From Trichosporon coremiiforme (Eukaryota > Basidiomycota > Tremellomycetes > Trichosporonales > Trichosporonaceae), in NCBI GenBank assembly GCA_039545355.1, contig BCJJ01000001.1, positions 1,424,570-1,488,569 of the forward strand: a stretch of DNA of 64,000 nucleotides, given 5' to 3'. Position 1 is the stretch's first letter, and each line of letters starts with the position of its first letter. A program made the translations under genes and the position numbers. The notes beneath the pieces were generated by a model. That model did no database searches. It was not told where the DNA came from and saw only the letters and a list, made by a program, of their open reading frames with translations. Positions 32,327 to 45,017 of the stretch are shown piece after piece.

Positions 32327-35259
32327 TTACAGCCTCATCTCGCGCAGAATCGTCTTCGCCAGCTGCTGATACTGCCAGCCGTCGCCGCCGACGCGGCGGA
32401 ACTGGATGCCGTGCAACGGGAGCCAGGGGACCTGCTTGTCAGTTTGAAGCCTAGTGCAGTGCAACTCACCTTCACCACGAACACCTCAAACCGCACACAC
32501 AGCGGGCTGTTAGCGCCGTGCATCGTACCCCATGGGTCGTCGTCAATGATGTCCAGCTTGCGAGACGGCACAGAGGCATTGTCCAGCATGCCGACAGTGC
32601 CCGACGACCCGGGCGCGACGCCGTCGCTACCGGCACCGACGCTGCTCGTGCCGAGACCAGCCGGCGCCGGGCTGTCTCCTCGCTGCTGCGTGCTCGAGCT
32701 GCTCGCCGCGTTCTGCTTGAACGTGAGCTTGTTCTTTGATGGCGAGTTCTCGAGCGAGCCGCTGTCCGTCTGGGGCACATGCAGTTGTGATCGCGCCTCG
32801 TCCCCATGCACAACGCTCGCGAGGTCGATCGACGGCACGTGGATGCACTCGAATCCACCTCGGATCGGGCGGTACTTGATACCAACCCGGTCCAGGACGT
32901 GGGAAATGTCGCGCAGTAGTGTGCGCGCAGATTTCGTACTCGTCGTGGACACCGAGAAGAGCCCCTTGAGATAAACGCTCTTGACGTCGATGTTGGCAAC
33001 GTCGGCTGGTTCGATCTCGTCGAGTTCAGGGGCGCCGATCGGCCGAATACCGCCGCTCTTGTCCTGGATGATGCCGAGCGGCACGGGCCACTCGCTCGTC
33101 GTGGCCTGGACGACCGTGGCAGGATTCGATGAAACACCAGTCTCGCGACCGTACAGCGTCGTGCCAGCCATGGCCGTCGTGATGGCACCGGCCGACGCGC
33201 CGGCCCCCGAAGCCGGGGTTGCCGTGGCGGCAGGGATGGGAACGCTGTCGGCGTGCTCGTCCTCGACGAGAGCGGCAGACGGCGGTGTAGCGACCATGGG
33301 AGCGGAGAGGGGCGCGGCAGGTGTTGAGGGGGTAGCAGGGGAGGGGACCTGTGGTGTGGTCGCGCCACGGCGGTGGGCGATGGGGACGTCGGCGATGTTA
33401 CTGCGCGCAGCATCGGCGGACGGGTGGGCCATGACGGTAGTGGCAGGCGGGGCATTGCTGCCGAGATCGTCCGGACGTCTCCTGGCCGAAACAGCGGCGC
33501 CGGCTTCGCGAACAGTCGCATTCGTGGCAGCCTTCGCATCGAACGTGGAGGCGTGGGCGGAGGGAGGCTCGGGAACGCTGGCGAGTGACTGCTCGTAGTT
33601 CATCGTCGAGGGGCCCTCGAGGCTGACCTTTGAGGACGCGAAGTGGCTAGTCCCGTAGACCTTCTCGCGCTCCTTCTTCTCACGCGCGAGGAAGTAGATC
33701 GAGATCAGCGGGTCGAAGCCGCTGCTGGGGTCCAGAGGCTCCTTGACAGCGGCCTGAATCTCATCGGGCTTCTTCTCCTCCTTGAAGAGCTTCTTCTTCA
33801 GATCAAACCCAGAGAACCGCTTCTTCTTTGGTGACTCGCCGTCGTTGTTCATCGAGCCGCCCATCGTTCCGTTCGCCAACGAGCGGCGGCGCTCACGGGT
33901 AGCCTCCCAAGCGGCAGCCGTGCGGAGGTACTGCTCGCTATTCAGGATGCGCTGCAGGTTGTCGTAAATCTCCTCGGGCGTGCCGAATGTGAAGCCCTGC
34001 ATCCGCTTGATAACCTCCATGTCAACCTCGTCGGCGCGGAGCGGCTCGCGGACGATCAGGTGCGAGTCCGGGCGGCCCTCGTACCCCTTGGTCATCCACG
34101 GGTGAGAAAGGACCTCGGCGAGCGTCGCACGTTCCTGGGGATTGGTGTTGAGCATGCGCTGGAGCAGTGCCTTGCAGTCGCTGCTGAGCCACGCCGGGTA
34201 CTCGGCGAGACCCCGTTTGATCTTCGCGTGCAGGGCCGGCATCGACTGGTCGTCGAAGGGCACCTTTCCGCAAACCAGCACATAGAGGACGATACCGAAC
34301 GACCAGACGTCGACCTCGGGACCAGTGTAAAGCTTGGCGTTCAGCAGCTCGGGAGCGGCGAAGTAGAGCGAACCACAGAAGGTCGAGAGATGCCGATGCG
34401 GCGAGTAGAGGTTGGACAGACCGAAATCGATAATCTTGATGTTGCCATTGTTCGAGATAAGGATGTTCTCAATCTTGAGATCACGGTGCACGATGTTGTT
34501 GTGGTGGCAGTAGTCGAGAGCCGAACCGATCTGACGCGCGAACTTGCGCGCCGCACGTTCCCTCAACCGACCGTGCGCAATGATGTAGTCGAGCATTTGG
34601 CCACCGTCAATGTACTCGAACACCATGTAGTAGTGGTTCTGGTGCACTAAGAAGTCGCGCATTCCACAGATGTAGGGGTGGTGCAGGAGCAGCGAGATGG
34701 AGGCCTCGCGGACGGTTCGAATCTCCTTAGATTCATCCTTGTTCCTTCCTGAAGAGTCCGTCTGCGACTTGTGGTCTTCCCGCACTCGAGGCACGATCTT
34801 CACAGCGCACTGGGAGTCATATCAGCGCCTGGACCTTTCGTTTCCATGTTCTCTGAGACTTACTCGCTCGTGGGTGTTCACATTGACACCAAGCTTGACC
34901 TTGCCCATGGAGCCCTGTCCGAGCGTCTTCTGCAGCACCCAGTCACCGACCTGGCGGTACTGGCGGCGACGGGAAGATCCGCCCGCACCCGCCGATTGGG
35001 ACTGGGACTGTTGTGACGAGACAGGGGCCTGGGGAGGTGCCAGAGTCGAGGATTGCTTCTGTCCTGGGGAAGCGCCTGTTCTCGGGGTAGAACCCTTTGT
35101 CGAGTTCTGCTGTGCCGCCGCCTGCTGGGACGCGGTGACGCTGCGTCCTACATAATTCCTGGCCTCCTCTGAGGGCGCTGAACGGACGCCAAAGTTGCCC
35201 GCCGACGCGGATGCGGTGGAGCCCGAGACGGCGGAAGGAGGATCTGCGGGGGGGCTCAT
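32327..35259 (-). CDS. KIN1: Kin1/Par-1/MARK-type Ser/Thr protein kinase
   Basis: Three exons on the minus strand: 35259-34864, 34809-32470, 32431-32327; 946 aa. The Ser/Gln-rich N-terminus precedes a complete kinase domain (about 107-385): glycine loop LGQGSMGKV (113-121), AVK with Lys136, HRDLKIEN (240-247), DFG (260-262) and a T-loop with Thr275 in LSTFCGSLYFAAPE, the site LKB1-type kinases phosphorylate in this family. A hydrophilic insert between the catalytic Lys and helix C (about 143-165) is typical of Kin1. A long disordered middle leads to a C-terminal KA1 domain ending LHGIQFRRVGGDGWQYQQL, which binds acidic phospholipids at the plasma membrane. Kin1 acts in polarised growth, exocytosis and cell-wall integrity. 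The first in-frame ATG (35259) is used. The last intron splits the KA1 domain. Confidence 0.94.
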
Positions 35260-37212
35260 TGGTGTCGACACGGAACGGTGGTCGTTCGCGGCACGGTGGG
35301 GTGACCGGGATGCGGAACGACTGATTCCAAAGTTAGCAACGCGGTAACGGAATGAGGAAGAGAAGAGAGCAGACTAGCGGTCGTGAAAGAGGGGGTGACA
35401 GGAAAAAGCGTAACCGCCCACAAAGAGTGGCTCCAACGTCGGAGACCGTGAGGAAGGTATGTCGGAGCGCTCCGCACGGGTATCGGTGACGGTAGGGGAG
35501 GAAAGAAAAACGCACTTTCTGGCACTGTTAGGGCTCGCAGTGAAATCCCACTCAGCTCCGGTAGAAACAACACCGCCGTAGCTTGGTGTATGGATTCCGT
35601 TGGTGGTGGTCATAGCGTCGTTCGCTGCTCGGATATGGGCAGCGACGGGCTCGAAGTGGGTGAGAGTGGTAGGCCCTGCACTATCCATTCGTCGGTGCAA
35701 CCGATATCACTGGGGATGACAAGTGGGACGGACGCGCGGAGCTGGGCAGTGAGGTGGGCCCAGTCGGGCAGACGTGCGTGCGTTTAGAAGAAGGGGCTTG
35801 TCGGTGTCGGGGTGCCCAAAGCTTCTTTACTGGTCAGACGGACGTTCGTTAGCGGCTGCGTCTGATTGTTCTTGTTCGGGGGTAATGCGTGTTGAGAGGG
35901 CAGTGAAGGGGGCGCGCGTCGGTGGGCCGGGGTTTGGACGGGGTGAATGTTAATGGGTTCGATACGTGAATGCGTGGTGATGCTTTGGTGGATGACGCAA
36001 GGGGTGGTGGTTGGTGCTAGGTGAATGAACGAAAGGAGCAAGGAGGTGGATGAATGCAGAGCAGCAAGGTAGTCAGGACGTGGAATGTGACCAGGCTTCT
36101 AGTTGGTTGGCTGGCTGGCTGGCTGGGAGGCGCCGAGTGGTGGTCCTAATCCTGGTGGGTGGATGGACGTCTGGGTGGTTGGCGGGTTGGCTGGGTCAAG
36201 CCTCGATACGATAGCGGTGGGAGACGTTAAGGAAGTGTAATGAATGGAATGGTTGGGGGGCAGATAGAGAGCGCAGCGGGCGGACAGCGCCAGAGTCGAA
36301 AAGCCGCGCGTGATCGTTACAAGGTCGTTTCTGAATTTGTCGCGGCGTTGCAGATGTCGCTGGGACGTCCGAGGAGGAGGGTTCGGGTCGGGATAAAGGG
36401 AAAGAACAAACGTTGATGCAGTGCGGGACTTGGGTTGGCGGTCTCCAAGGACGGAAAAAGGGAGTTGCTGGGCCAAAGTGATTGTCGAATGGTGACAGTT
36501 GGTTGGTATACGGGGGTAGTCGTAAGGCTCAGCTGGTACGGGAAGCAAAGAGCTAGAGAGCAGGAGCTGCTGCTGTCGGATGACTAGGTGACGGCGTGGG
36601 CGGAGTCGTCGGAGTCGTCGGAGTCGATACGAGTAGCGAGGAGCGAGCGAGTGGAGCTGGCGCCGTGTCGTGCAGCGGGGTTTGATGACTGGACAGCGAG
36701 CAAGCGTGTGTTGGCTGGATTATAGAATGCAAGTCGCGCAGGGGTGGAGAGGGAAGGAGGTGTTGAGGATCAGGAGAGGCCGGAAGGATACAGGGGGGTC
36801 GGAGGGTGAGAATCGGTGAGGGGAGGGGTTAGGATGCAGATCGAGGTGTCCCAGGTCTAGGTGGTGCCGCGGTGCCGCGGTGCCGGATGGTGACTGGTGA
36901 CTGGTGAGTGCTGGCTGGTACGGGAAGTGTCGGCTGCTGGCTGGGTGGAGGGATGAGCCAGGCTGTAGACTGAGTGGGGAGAGTATAATGGAGTCGAGGA
37001 GGTCGTGACGCGGGGCCGAGAACGAGCACCGACTGAGGGTACTGAGGGATTGGATTAACACCAGGGACCAGCCAGGACCAGGACCCAGACAGGGACGAGC
37101 GGCACATCCAGGCGGCACACGAGACCTGCCACCACGGCCTTCAAACGGTCCAACGGCCACCGACCTCTGACATGCTGTAGACAGTTTTGCTCCCAGGTCA
37201 GGTCCCAGGATA

Positions 37213-37294
37213 CCCAGGATAGTCAGGATGTCCAGGATAGTCAGGATGTCCAGGATGTCCAGGATGTCCAGGATGTCCAGGACGTCCAGGACGT
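37213..37294. repeat. 9-bp tandem repeat CAGGATGTC/CAGGATAGT
   Basis: About nine imperfect copies of CAGGATGTC with drift to CAGGATAGT and CAGGACGTC. On the minus strand a 9-bp unit reads as an LDI tripeptide repeat. Confidence 0.9.
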
Positions 37295-37545
37295 CAAGGC
37301 AAGCCAGGTCCGTTCCGTTAGGTCCACTGCCAGGATGCCAGCCAGGCAGACTTGACTGGAGGTTCTGAGCAGGGGTCGAATCACATCCCAGCAACCCAAA
37401 ATCGATTTCGCTCAAATCATGCTGATTTTTCACATGTGGGCTCTCTACGCTGCCCACCTCGGTGTGCTGCGCGAGAGCTATGCATGCATATGCTTCTAGT
37501 TGTGAAGAGTGTCAAGCGTTGAACGGAGGGCCGCAGGTCCCGAGT

Positions 37546-37547
<2 letters not shown>

Positions 37548-37587
<40 letters not shown>
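37548..37587. repeat. Poly-C, 40 bases
   Basis: An uninterrupted run of 40 C, equivalent to the poly-G runs near 19.3 kb on the other strand. The length is likely to be uncertain in the assembly. Confidence 0.9.
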
Positions 37588-37588
<1 letters not shown>

Positions 37589-40500
37589 AGTGCCACGGCG
37601 TCGCCTCTCTGTGTGCGTGCAAGGGCGGATTCAGGTGCACGTAGAAGCGCAGTAGGCAGGCAGCAACAGGCATGTCAGGACCAGATGTACCAGGCTTACC
37701 AGGCGTGCCAAGCCTGCAGCCAGGGGCGCACGGCGATACAGGTGATACAACCGGCCCACCAGCCGATCCCTGTTTTGCCTTCACCTGCACGCGTGACAGC
37801 GTGCCAGCGAGCCAGCGAGCCAGCGAGCAAACCCACTGCAACGGCTCGATCCCATCGATCTGCAATTAACACTTACACTTTGCGCGCGTGGCCCGTAGGG
37901 CCGTAGGACCGTAGGCTGTAGCCGTGAGCCGTAGCCCAGAGACTGCCCCGCCGCAGGTGCGGGGAACGCGTTCCGGCACTGCGTCTCGCTTTGCGCCCGG
38001 AGGGCTAGTGTCTGTGCAGACGCAAGCGAGGCATAAAGGTTGCGGAGCGTTGCAGAGTTGTGGTTACGGTGAGCGGCTACCTCGCCGGTCTGCTCGGAAC
38101 GCGGCAAACGGGGGTCTGCACAACGACGCAGAGTTCGTTACGCCGCGGCGCCGATCGCGAGGTATGCCGGAAGTCCACTCTAAGCGAGGCGGAGCGTGCG
38201 GAGCGTGCAGATCTCTTGATCTCTTGCTGTGCAGCTGGACTCGCTGCACTTGCCGGACCGCTACGCTCGCCAACTTGCAGACTGTCAAGTTGACCATCAG
38301 ACAGACATGACGGACTGCTATCAGGAAGATATCAGGAAGATAGCAGGAGGCACAATTCAGCCCAGTCATGCATCGTACCGTGACTGGAACAGGTGTACGT
38401 GCACGTTACACGACGCTGTTCTGAATCAATAGAGAAACGCGTACCAACAGAGCGAGTTGGCGTTGTGCTTCGTACTTGCTTGTCGCGGTGTTAGCTGCGT
38501 ACGCGTATTCAGCCAGCATGCCCAATCACTTGTTATGTCGGCCGGGCTGGCGTCTGATCCTTCAATCTCAAGGCCCAGCTGACAGGGAGGGAAGGCGCAG
38601 CGGGAAGCACATTCAGAGTCTCCATCCCTTCGGCTGTACGCCCGTACGGGCCAGCCGCGCCTGATGACTTTTGCATCGGATATGTGGCGGTGACTCGCCC
38701 TGCTCAATCGACTTTCTGTTCCCCACAAATACGTGCATGAGGACGATTGAGAAATGAACACGAGGACAAGCCCGTGGGTTCGGCCACAGCGGTGCAGGCA
38801 GCGTAATCAGCGTACCTCGGCGCTGTATGCTCCCCGGTGTCGCCCTAGAGTGAACAAAAGGAAGCCAGGAGCAAGTTCAGGCTCTCTGGTTAGCAAACAT
38901 AAGCAAACAAAGGAGTGTTAGAAGTGTCCGGAAGCACACCTCAAGCTGACTGGACATCGAGTGAAGGGGGCGCAATGAGGGCGTATGGCGCCGGCGCCAC
39001 AACGGCCGCCCGGTACGTCCGGCAGGTCTCCGGATGTCGTCCGGCTGCGCAGCTTCCGATCCACCAGTCAGCAACAGCTGAAAGCTGAAAGGAAGCTCAG
39101 ACGACTGCGTGTACCTCTTTGGTTTCCTGCAAGCTTGCAAAGCTTGCAAGCTGCAGGCAAGGGCAAGGGCGAGCGCGAGCCGAAGCTGTGCCGGTGACCT
39201 CTCCACATCTTCGTACTCATTGGCGGAGGGATTCTCGCGCAGATGCCTGAACATGAACGATAAAGTTTCTGCAAGTCGAGCCCTGCGTCTTGCGAGGAAG
39301 GTGGAGGCGGACTGGCGACGACCACGGAGACGTGAGGCGTGAGAGCCCTTAATCTGAGCCCCTCCCCTGCGCCCAGGGCACCCCTCAACGAGCATAGGGA
39401 AGACATCAGAGTAAGGTACCCGGCTCCCATCCTCTGCCACCCTTCTGCCTGCGTCGTCGTAATCTCTGCCTTGTTTGCTCGCGCTTTTCGTCGTACTGCA
39501 ACGCACTCGTACTCCGCAGCCTGGCCACTGGACGGGCCGCTACCCACTGACTGACAAAGCGCTGTAATCACGAAGACCGAGATGACCAGGGCGAATAGAA
39601 CGACAAGCATCAAGACACGAGGACGCGTCGCAGCCTACTGCTCCTGGAGCCTGGAGGAGGGGACCAGCGGGCGTCAATGCAATTCAGGCGGGCATGGAAG
39701 ACCTCGGTCGTCCGCCGAGCATCACAATACCACAAACAGTCGCGTGCAGCTTCTGACGCGGGCGTCGGATCGCCAGGTGTGTCGCGTCTCAGCTAGCGCG
39801 GTTGCTCGATCGCGATCAGCGTCCACCCCTCCGCACTGATGGTCGAGTGAAGAGGGAGCCCACCACATGCGCCAGATTACCACTGAGAAAAGACAGTCTT
39901 GATCAGAGACTTCTCCGCAATCTTCGCGCGCCTGCGGAGACAACGTGCTGGAGGGAAGACAGGCAGAAGCTCAGGGGTGCAGGATGAAACTCGATCCGCA
40001 CCGTGCCCCAAGCCAGCGACGATCATATCCGCACGCTAAACTGTCCGCTTCCTTCCTCTTTCGTCAAGAGCAACAGGAGGCTTTCCGATGTCGAGACCCC
40101 AAACACGCCCTTTCCATGCAGTTGAGACGCGAGACGTGATGCACGCAACGCGTCTGATCATGGCTCATGGGTTAGTCTCCAGTCGGGCTGATCACGGCCA
40201 GGCTTGAACGACGACGCAGCGCTGATCGGGCGCAACACGATTTCATCTCGTAGTCTCAGAAGCAGCTGAAGTCATATGTCTTGAGCTTCTGGGCTTGTCT
40301 CGACGTTGCAGTTGCACTTCCCAAGCTGCAAAGCTGCCGCCTCGATATCCCGATCAGCAACCCTCGCACTCCGCACAATCCGCTGAATGATTTACGACTG
40401 CCGCTCACTCCGCTGCACGACCGGGCGACCGGGCTGCTTGGACTGACAGTCTGCCATGTTGCGCGGATATCCACCCTCCATCCTCCACTTGCTGACAGGC

Positions 40501-40915
40501 ATTAAGTGCCACGGCTCAGGCTCAGCCAAACCTTCTCCTCCCTACCACCCCGGGTTCCCTTTTGAAACGCTCTCACGCCCTCGTGCGTCCTGAGTCTCCA
40601 GCTTTCTTGCTCTGTTTCGCACCCCGACCTCCGACCCCATTACGCGCCTCGACCAGCGGCTGCCCCTTAATATCTCGCTACGTAAACTAACTCATGACTC
40701 ATGCAACACCAGCCGGCACTTCAGACCGACACCCAGAGAGCACCTCTTTTTCTGGACCATCCGTCGTGCCAAACTTTCATTCCCCGAGCCGGAAGGCCGG
40801 GGTACTTAGCTGTCACTTCCTGCTGAAAAGGACAAGTGACTCCTGTGACTCACCCGCCTGACACATGTTGTAATCACAAAAGTCCTCTCTGCATCATCTA
40901 ACAAACAACACCAGT

Positions 40916-43538
40916 CTATACGAGGGCGACCTCCTCCATGCCGTCAGCGAGCTCGGCAATTGCCTTGGGCTCCTCGGTCAAGTTGCCGAGGGCGACGCCG
41001 GAGGTGCCATCAGGCAACGTCGGCGAGAGCACCTTGTCGAGACTGTTCGACGGAGTATTCCTACCGCTGCCGCTGTTGGTGCGCTCGAGCAGGCCAGCAC
41101 GCGAGTCGGAGCTGTTCTCGCGCTCACGGACGACCGTCGAGCCACGGCGCGAACCGGCACGCACGACTTCCCGCTCCTGGTCGGGAATCGCCGGTGACGG
41201 CGAGCGCGCGGTCGGCGGAACGCGGATCGAATTCGGGTTCGGGGGCGGGCCCGTGGCCGACACTGGCGAGCGGATGAGAGGCGACGGCAGGCTGCCATCC
41301 GGATTCGTCGACGTGATGATGCCAGCAGGGGGTGACGCAGCGGTGCTGCGCGCGAGCGGTGACGGAGCACGGTGAGACACCATGTTAAGGAGACTCGGGC
41401 TACGCGATCCGGAGCCACGGCGCTGCTCAATGCCAGCCAAGGATAAGCGGTCCTCCTCACGCTGCTTTTCAAGCTCAGCGGCAGTGATGGAAGTGCCGAA
41501 CATGTCTCCGCGTCCTGCCTCGAGGTCGATATCGACCATCTCGGCGTCGAGCGAGGGGCTGACGCCGTGTCCTCTAGCACGGCGCTGCGCTGCACCGGCG
41601 CTCGTGTCCAGGTTCATGACCCATCCTCCGCGGAGGCCAGACTCCTCAGCCAGCGCCACAGCCTGCGCAGCCTGCACGTCCGCGCGGGTCGGCAGGTCGA
41701 TCATGACGGGTCTGGGCGGAGAAGGGCGCTTCTGTTTGCGCGCCTGCACAGCAGTCGGCGGCGACAGGTACTCGGAATCCGGCTTCAGAGGGTGGTCATC
41801 CGTAGACGACGAAGCGACAGACATGCGGGCGGACGTCGAGGTCGAAGGCTCAGAGGGTCGGGTACTTGGAGGACGGCTGGGGGAGTGTCGCGGGGGGTGA
41901 AGGATGCGAGGAATGGCGTTTGAATCTGGGGACGTCGGGCGAAGCATAGAATCGGTCTCCTCAGTGGAGTTTCCGCGCTCCAGAGGAGTCTCCAAGACTG
42001 ACCAGTCAGACTACGCAAATCGACATGTACTCACTGGGAATCTCAACCTCGGCCATACCGTAGTCAGCACGAATGGCGCTCATGTCCAGGCTGGACCGCT
42101 CGGGGGCCTTGCCCTTGCCGTTTTCCTCCGGCACAGTCGCCAGACGGCGCGACTCCTCGAGGCCGCGCTCGATCTCCTCGACGTCCATGCCGAGACCCTG
42201 CCTCTCCCAGTGGCCGACACTCCTGTCCCACCAAGCCTCGAGCACGGCCCATCCCTTGTACTCGCCGGTGAGCTTCATGATGCCGAGGCCAGCACCCTCG
42301 CCATAGACACGGCCGCCGGTGTAGCTCTCGTAGCCGATCTCCTCTTCGTCGTCGGAGCCGCCGTTATCGATCTCCCAGGCATCCCCAGCTTCGAGTTCAT
42401 CCACGAGGGAAGACAGCCACGTGCCCCATCCGCAGTCCCCATCGCCACGCCACATAACGCACTTGCGGTCGAAGTCGCGGCCGAAAATGATGACCTGGCC
42501 CCACGCGCCGCCGGGTCCGGGGTCGAGGTCGACGCCGACGTAGTTTCCGGAGCGGTCAGAGAGAAGCGGGATCCAACCTCGGCTGGCGTACTCGCTCTTG
42601 ATCCACTTGGGAGGAATGCTCGCCATGGTCGCGAGCACTGCAGGGTTGGCGCCTGTGCTGGGGTCGGCCTCGACCTGACGCCAGTACGTCCATTCTCGCA
42701 TAGCCTCGTCCAACGGCAAGAGCTGCAGACCGTAGAAGATGCCGGCGGGGTTGTTGGCCTCGAGGTCCTGGCCGTCGGCCTGAAGGAAGGACTCGCGGAC
42801 AGCCGGAGGAAGGGGCGATCCCAGCATGTGCTCGAACTCGCTCAACGCCTCCTGGGTCGCAGGGGAGTTGAGAGACTCGATTAATTCCGGGTACGAGCCC
42901 GCCAGGACATTGCGCAGGCGGTAGAAAGTGTGCGAAAGGGGAGGGTAGTTGGAGCCGCTGTAGGTGGGAAAAGCAAATACGGGTTGTTGCAGATCGTCAG
43001 GAAAATCGGGTGTCAGCTATAGCAAAGGAATAATTCGCGGCAGCGCGCAGCAGCCAGCGGATACTCACATCGCGGCACTGCTGGGACCCGCCGGGAACTG
43101 ACCCGATGCACGTCGACTGGGTCCGGGGGAGTCTTGAGGGTTCTGCGACGCGTTAGCTGGTGTTGTGATGTAGATTATAAGGGAGCACGTGGAGCATTGA
43201 TACACGAAGCTAAGCAATTCTCAGACGATCGGTCGGCTTCGCGCCAGGCGACAAGCGGGGGGCTCCGTCCCAAACACTCAACATCCGCACAGCAGACAGG
43301 TGGCCTGGAGTCGGTAGCATGAGAAGGCGGAGTCGCGTTGGGCCACGGCATAACCGAGGTTGACGGACAACGGTCGGCCCACGGGCTCCGCGCGCAGGGG
43401 AAGGAGACAGGAGACACGCACCAAGCCCAGGTCATATTTTGTAGAGCCCGATGTCGTCGGCAAGCTGAACGTGTCCTTGTCCATGCGCTTCTGGGATCCT
43501 CCGCCGAACAGGCTCGTGAAAGCCTGAAAGAAAGGCAT
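40916..43538 (-). CDS. SMI1: Smi1/Knr4-family cell-wall regulator
   Basis: Four exons on the minus strand: 43538-43422, 43142-43069, 42957-42035, 41997-40916; 731 aa. The short N-terminus MPFFQAFTSLFGGGSQKRM is followed by the SMI1/KNR4 domain (about 95-285): EFEHMLGSPLPPAVRESFL, GIFYGLQLLPLDEAMREW, WIPLLSDRSGNYVGVDLDPG, GAWGQVIIFGRDFDRK and WGTWLSSLVDELEAG are its standard blocks. The last 360 residues are disordered and rich in Ser, Pro and Arg. In yeast Knr4/Smi1 is a hub protein linking calcineurin and the Slt2 cell-wall MAP kinase with glucan synthesis at bud sites. The 275-nt first intron is longer than most here, so a small extra exon could have been missed, although the phase already closes. 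Confidence 0.93.
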
Positions 43539-45017
43539 TATCTGTACGTCGTCAGCTGGTAATGAAAAGGAAGGAAGCACCGCGCGCGCGTGCGCAGCAA
43601 CCCTCGATGACGATAGCAACGGCAGATCATACGGCAACGAGACGAGCACTTGTTGACGCAGAAAACCCAGGACTGCATCGAGCCTTTGTCGCGTCGTCTC
43701 TCGAGCGTTTCCGGAGTAGCGCGCGCTGTGACCTTTTACGGAGCATACGGGAAATGTTCAAGTCACGCTGCGTTGGACGTGCGCCACCCTACGGGTGCGT
43801 TGGAAGTCGGAGCAGGTGCGCTTGTCGCGGCGTGGTGCGGGGCCAGTGGTGACGGTGCGCCGGGGCGAGAGTAATGGAAATGTTGAGATGGTATGGAGAA
43901 GGGACACAGATGTTGGTTGACAGTGGTGGAATGGGTAGGAGAGGTTGATTGAGAGAGAAGACATCGATCCACATCGGTGCCGATGTGGACAGGGACCAAC
44001 GTGCACTTGGGACAGACCCAGAGCCTGGGTGAGGTTGGGTCAGGTTGGGTGGGTGAGGTTGGGCCACACGGCAGGCGCCCAGAGGCGTCAGGCCAGGCGG
44101 GCCAGGCAGAGGCAGGGGCTGCGGTGTGGCCTGGCTAGGCACTGGCACGTACAGGGCGAGATGGAACGGTCCACTGCAGAGTGCCCGCCTGGGTGAGCTG
44201 GCTGGGCTGGCTGGCTGTGGAGGCTCGTGGTTCGTGACCCGTGACCGTGACCAAGGACCCTGCGCAAGCCTTTGAGACGCGCCGCGTCTGAATGCGCCGC
44301 CATTCGATCCTTGCTCCGGTCTCGTCTGTTATCATCGACACGTCATTAAAATGAAGTCGCCGCTCATGAGATCGATCCAGCCAACCCTGTCTACTGACGG
44401 TACACCTTCGTACCTGCATCAGCAGCACAGCAGCAACTCTGTTCCACCGGCGAACTTTCCGATCGTCAGGCCGGGCAGGCGTGGCATTCACAACTGGATG
44501 GCTACAATGATCCAATCATCGGGAGCAGTCTGCTATCTCGCATCCCAGTATCAGAGAGGTACAGAGGGCTGGGGATGATAAGAAGTGTGGAAAAGGGTAT
44601 TAGCTTCGCAAGGCAACCCCGGCCGTTACCGCGCCCCTCGCTCGCCATTGCTCGATGGTCGTCTAATAAACAGGTATAGCCTTGCAGACTTCGTCTTCGT
44701 TCTTCTTCAGTCATCGTGCTTGTCTGCACTCACCCGTGCTCCGCCGGCTGTACAACGAGCAGGACATGAGGATGAAGGCAGCTCACGTGATCAGTCTGTG
44801 TCAACGCCACATGTGAATGCATCCGTCGCCACCGTGCCTCCACCACGCGACCGTTTCTGCGCCCTCTGTGCCTGTGGTCGTCCTAGGGGAGTTCAATGAA
44901 CAACAACTCTGAGTGTCACAACCGACCCTTCGCCGCTGCTCATTGTCGTCTCGCCCATGCCGATTTGCGCGTCGTAGAAGGGCCCCAGCGAAAGTCACTG
45001 TTTTGTGACGTTCAACA
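43539..45017. other. Divergent intergenic region
   Basis: 1.5 kb between the starts of SMI1 (minus) and the coiled-coil gene (plus), so it should hold both promoters. A short GGTTGGGT-type repeat lies near 44030-44060 and a CACGTG at 44783-44788. No gene is supported. Confidence 0.5.

Larger units (their letters stand above)
35260..40915. other. Gene-poor interval between KIN1 and SMI1
   Basis: 5.7 kb. The first part is KIN1 promoter and leader. I see no exon chain or RNA gene. It contains many microsatellites: GGCT units near 36100-36125, a CGGAGTCGT triplet near 36600-36625, the 9-bp array at 37213-37294 and a 40-base poly-C at 37548-37587. A 245-residue minus-strand frame at 36720-37457 is carried by the 9-bp array and looks spurious. 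Confidence 0.5.

Noticed and set aside
32472..33539. 355-residue minus-strand frame rich in Arg, Ser and Pro
   Set aside because: It is a shifted frame of the KIN1 exon, which has the kinase and KA1 domains in the correct frame.
34711..34725. GGTTCGAATC, similar to a tRNA T-arm (B box)
   Set aside because: It lies within the KIN1 kinase exon, with no matching A box or cloverleaf around it. No other tRNA candidate survived inspection.
36720..37457. 245-residue minus-strand frame with an LDI repeat
   Set aside because: The repeat is the translation of a 9-bp microsatellite; the rest has no domain or splice context.
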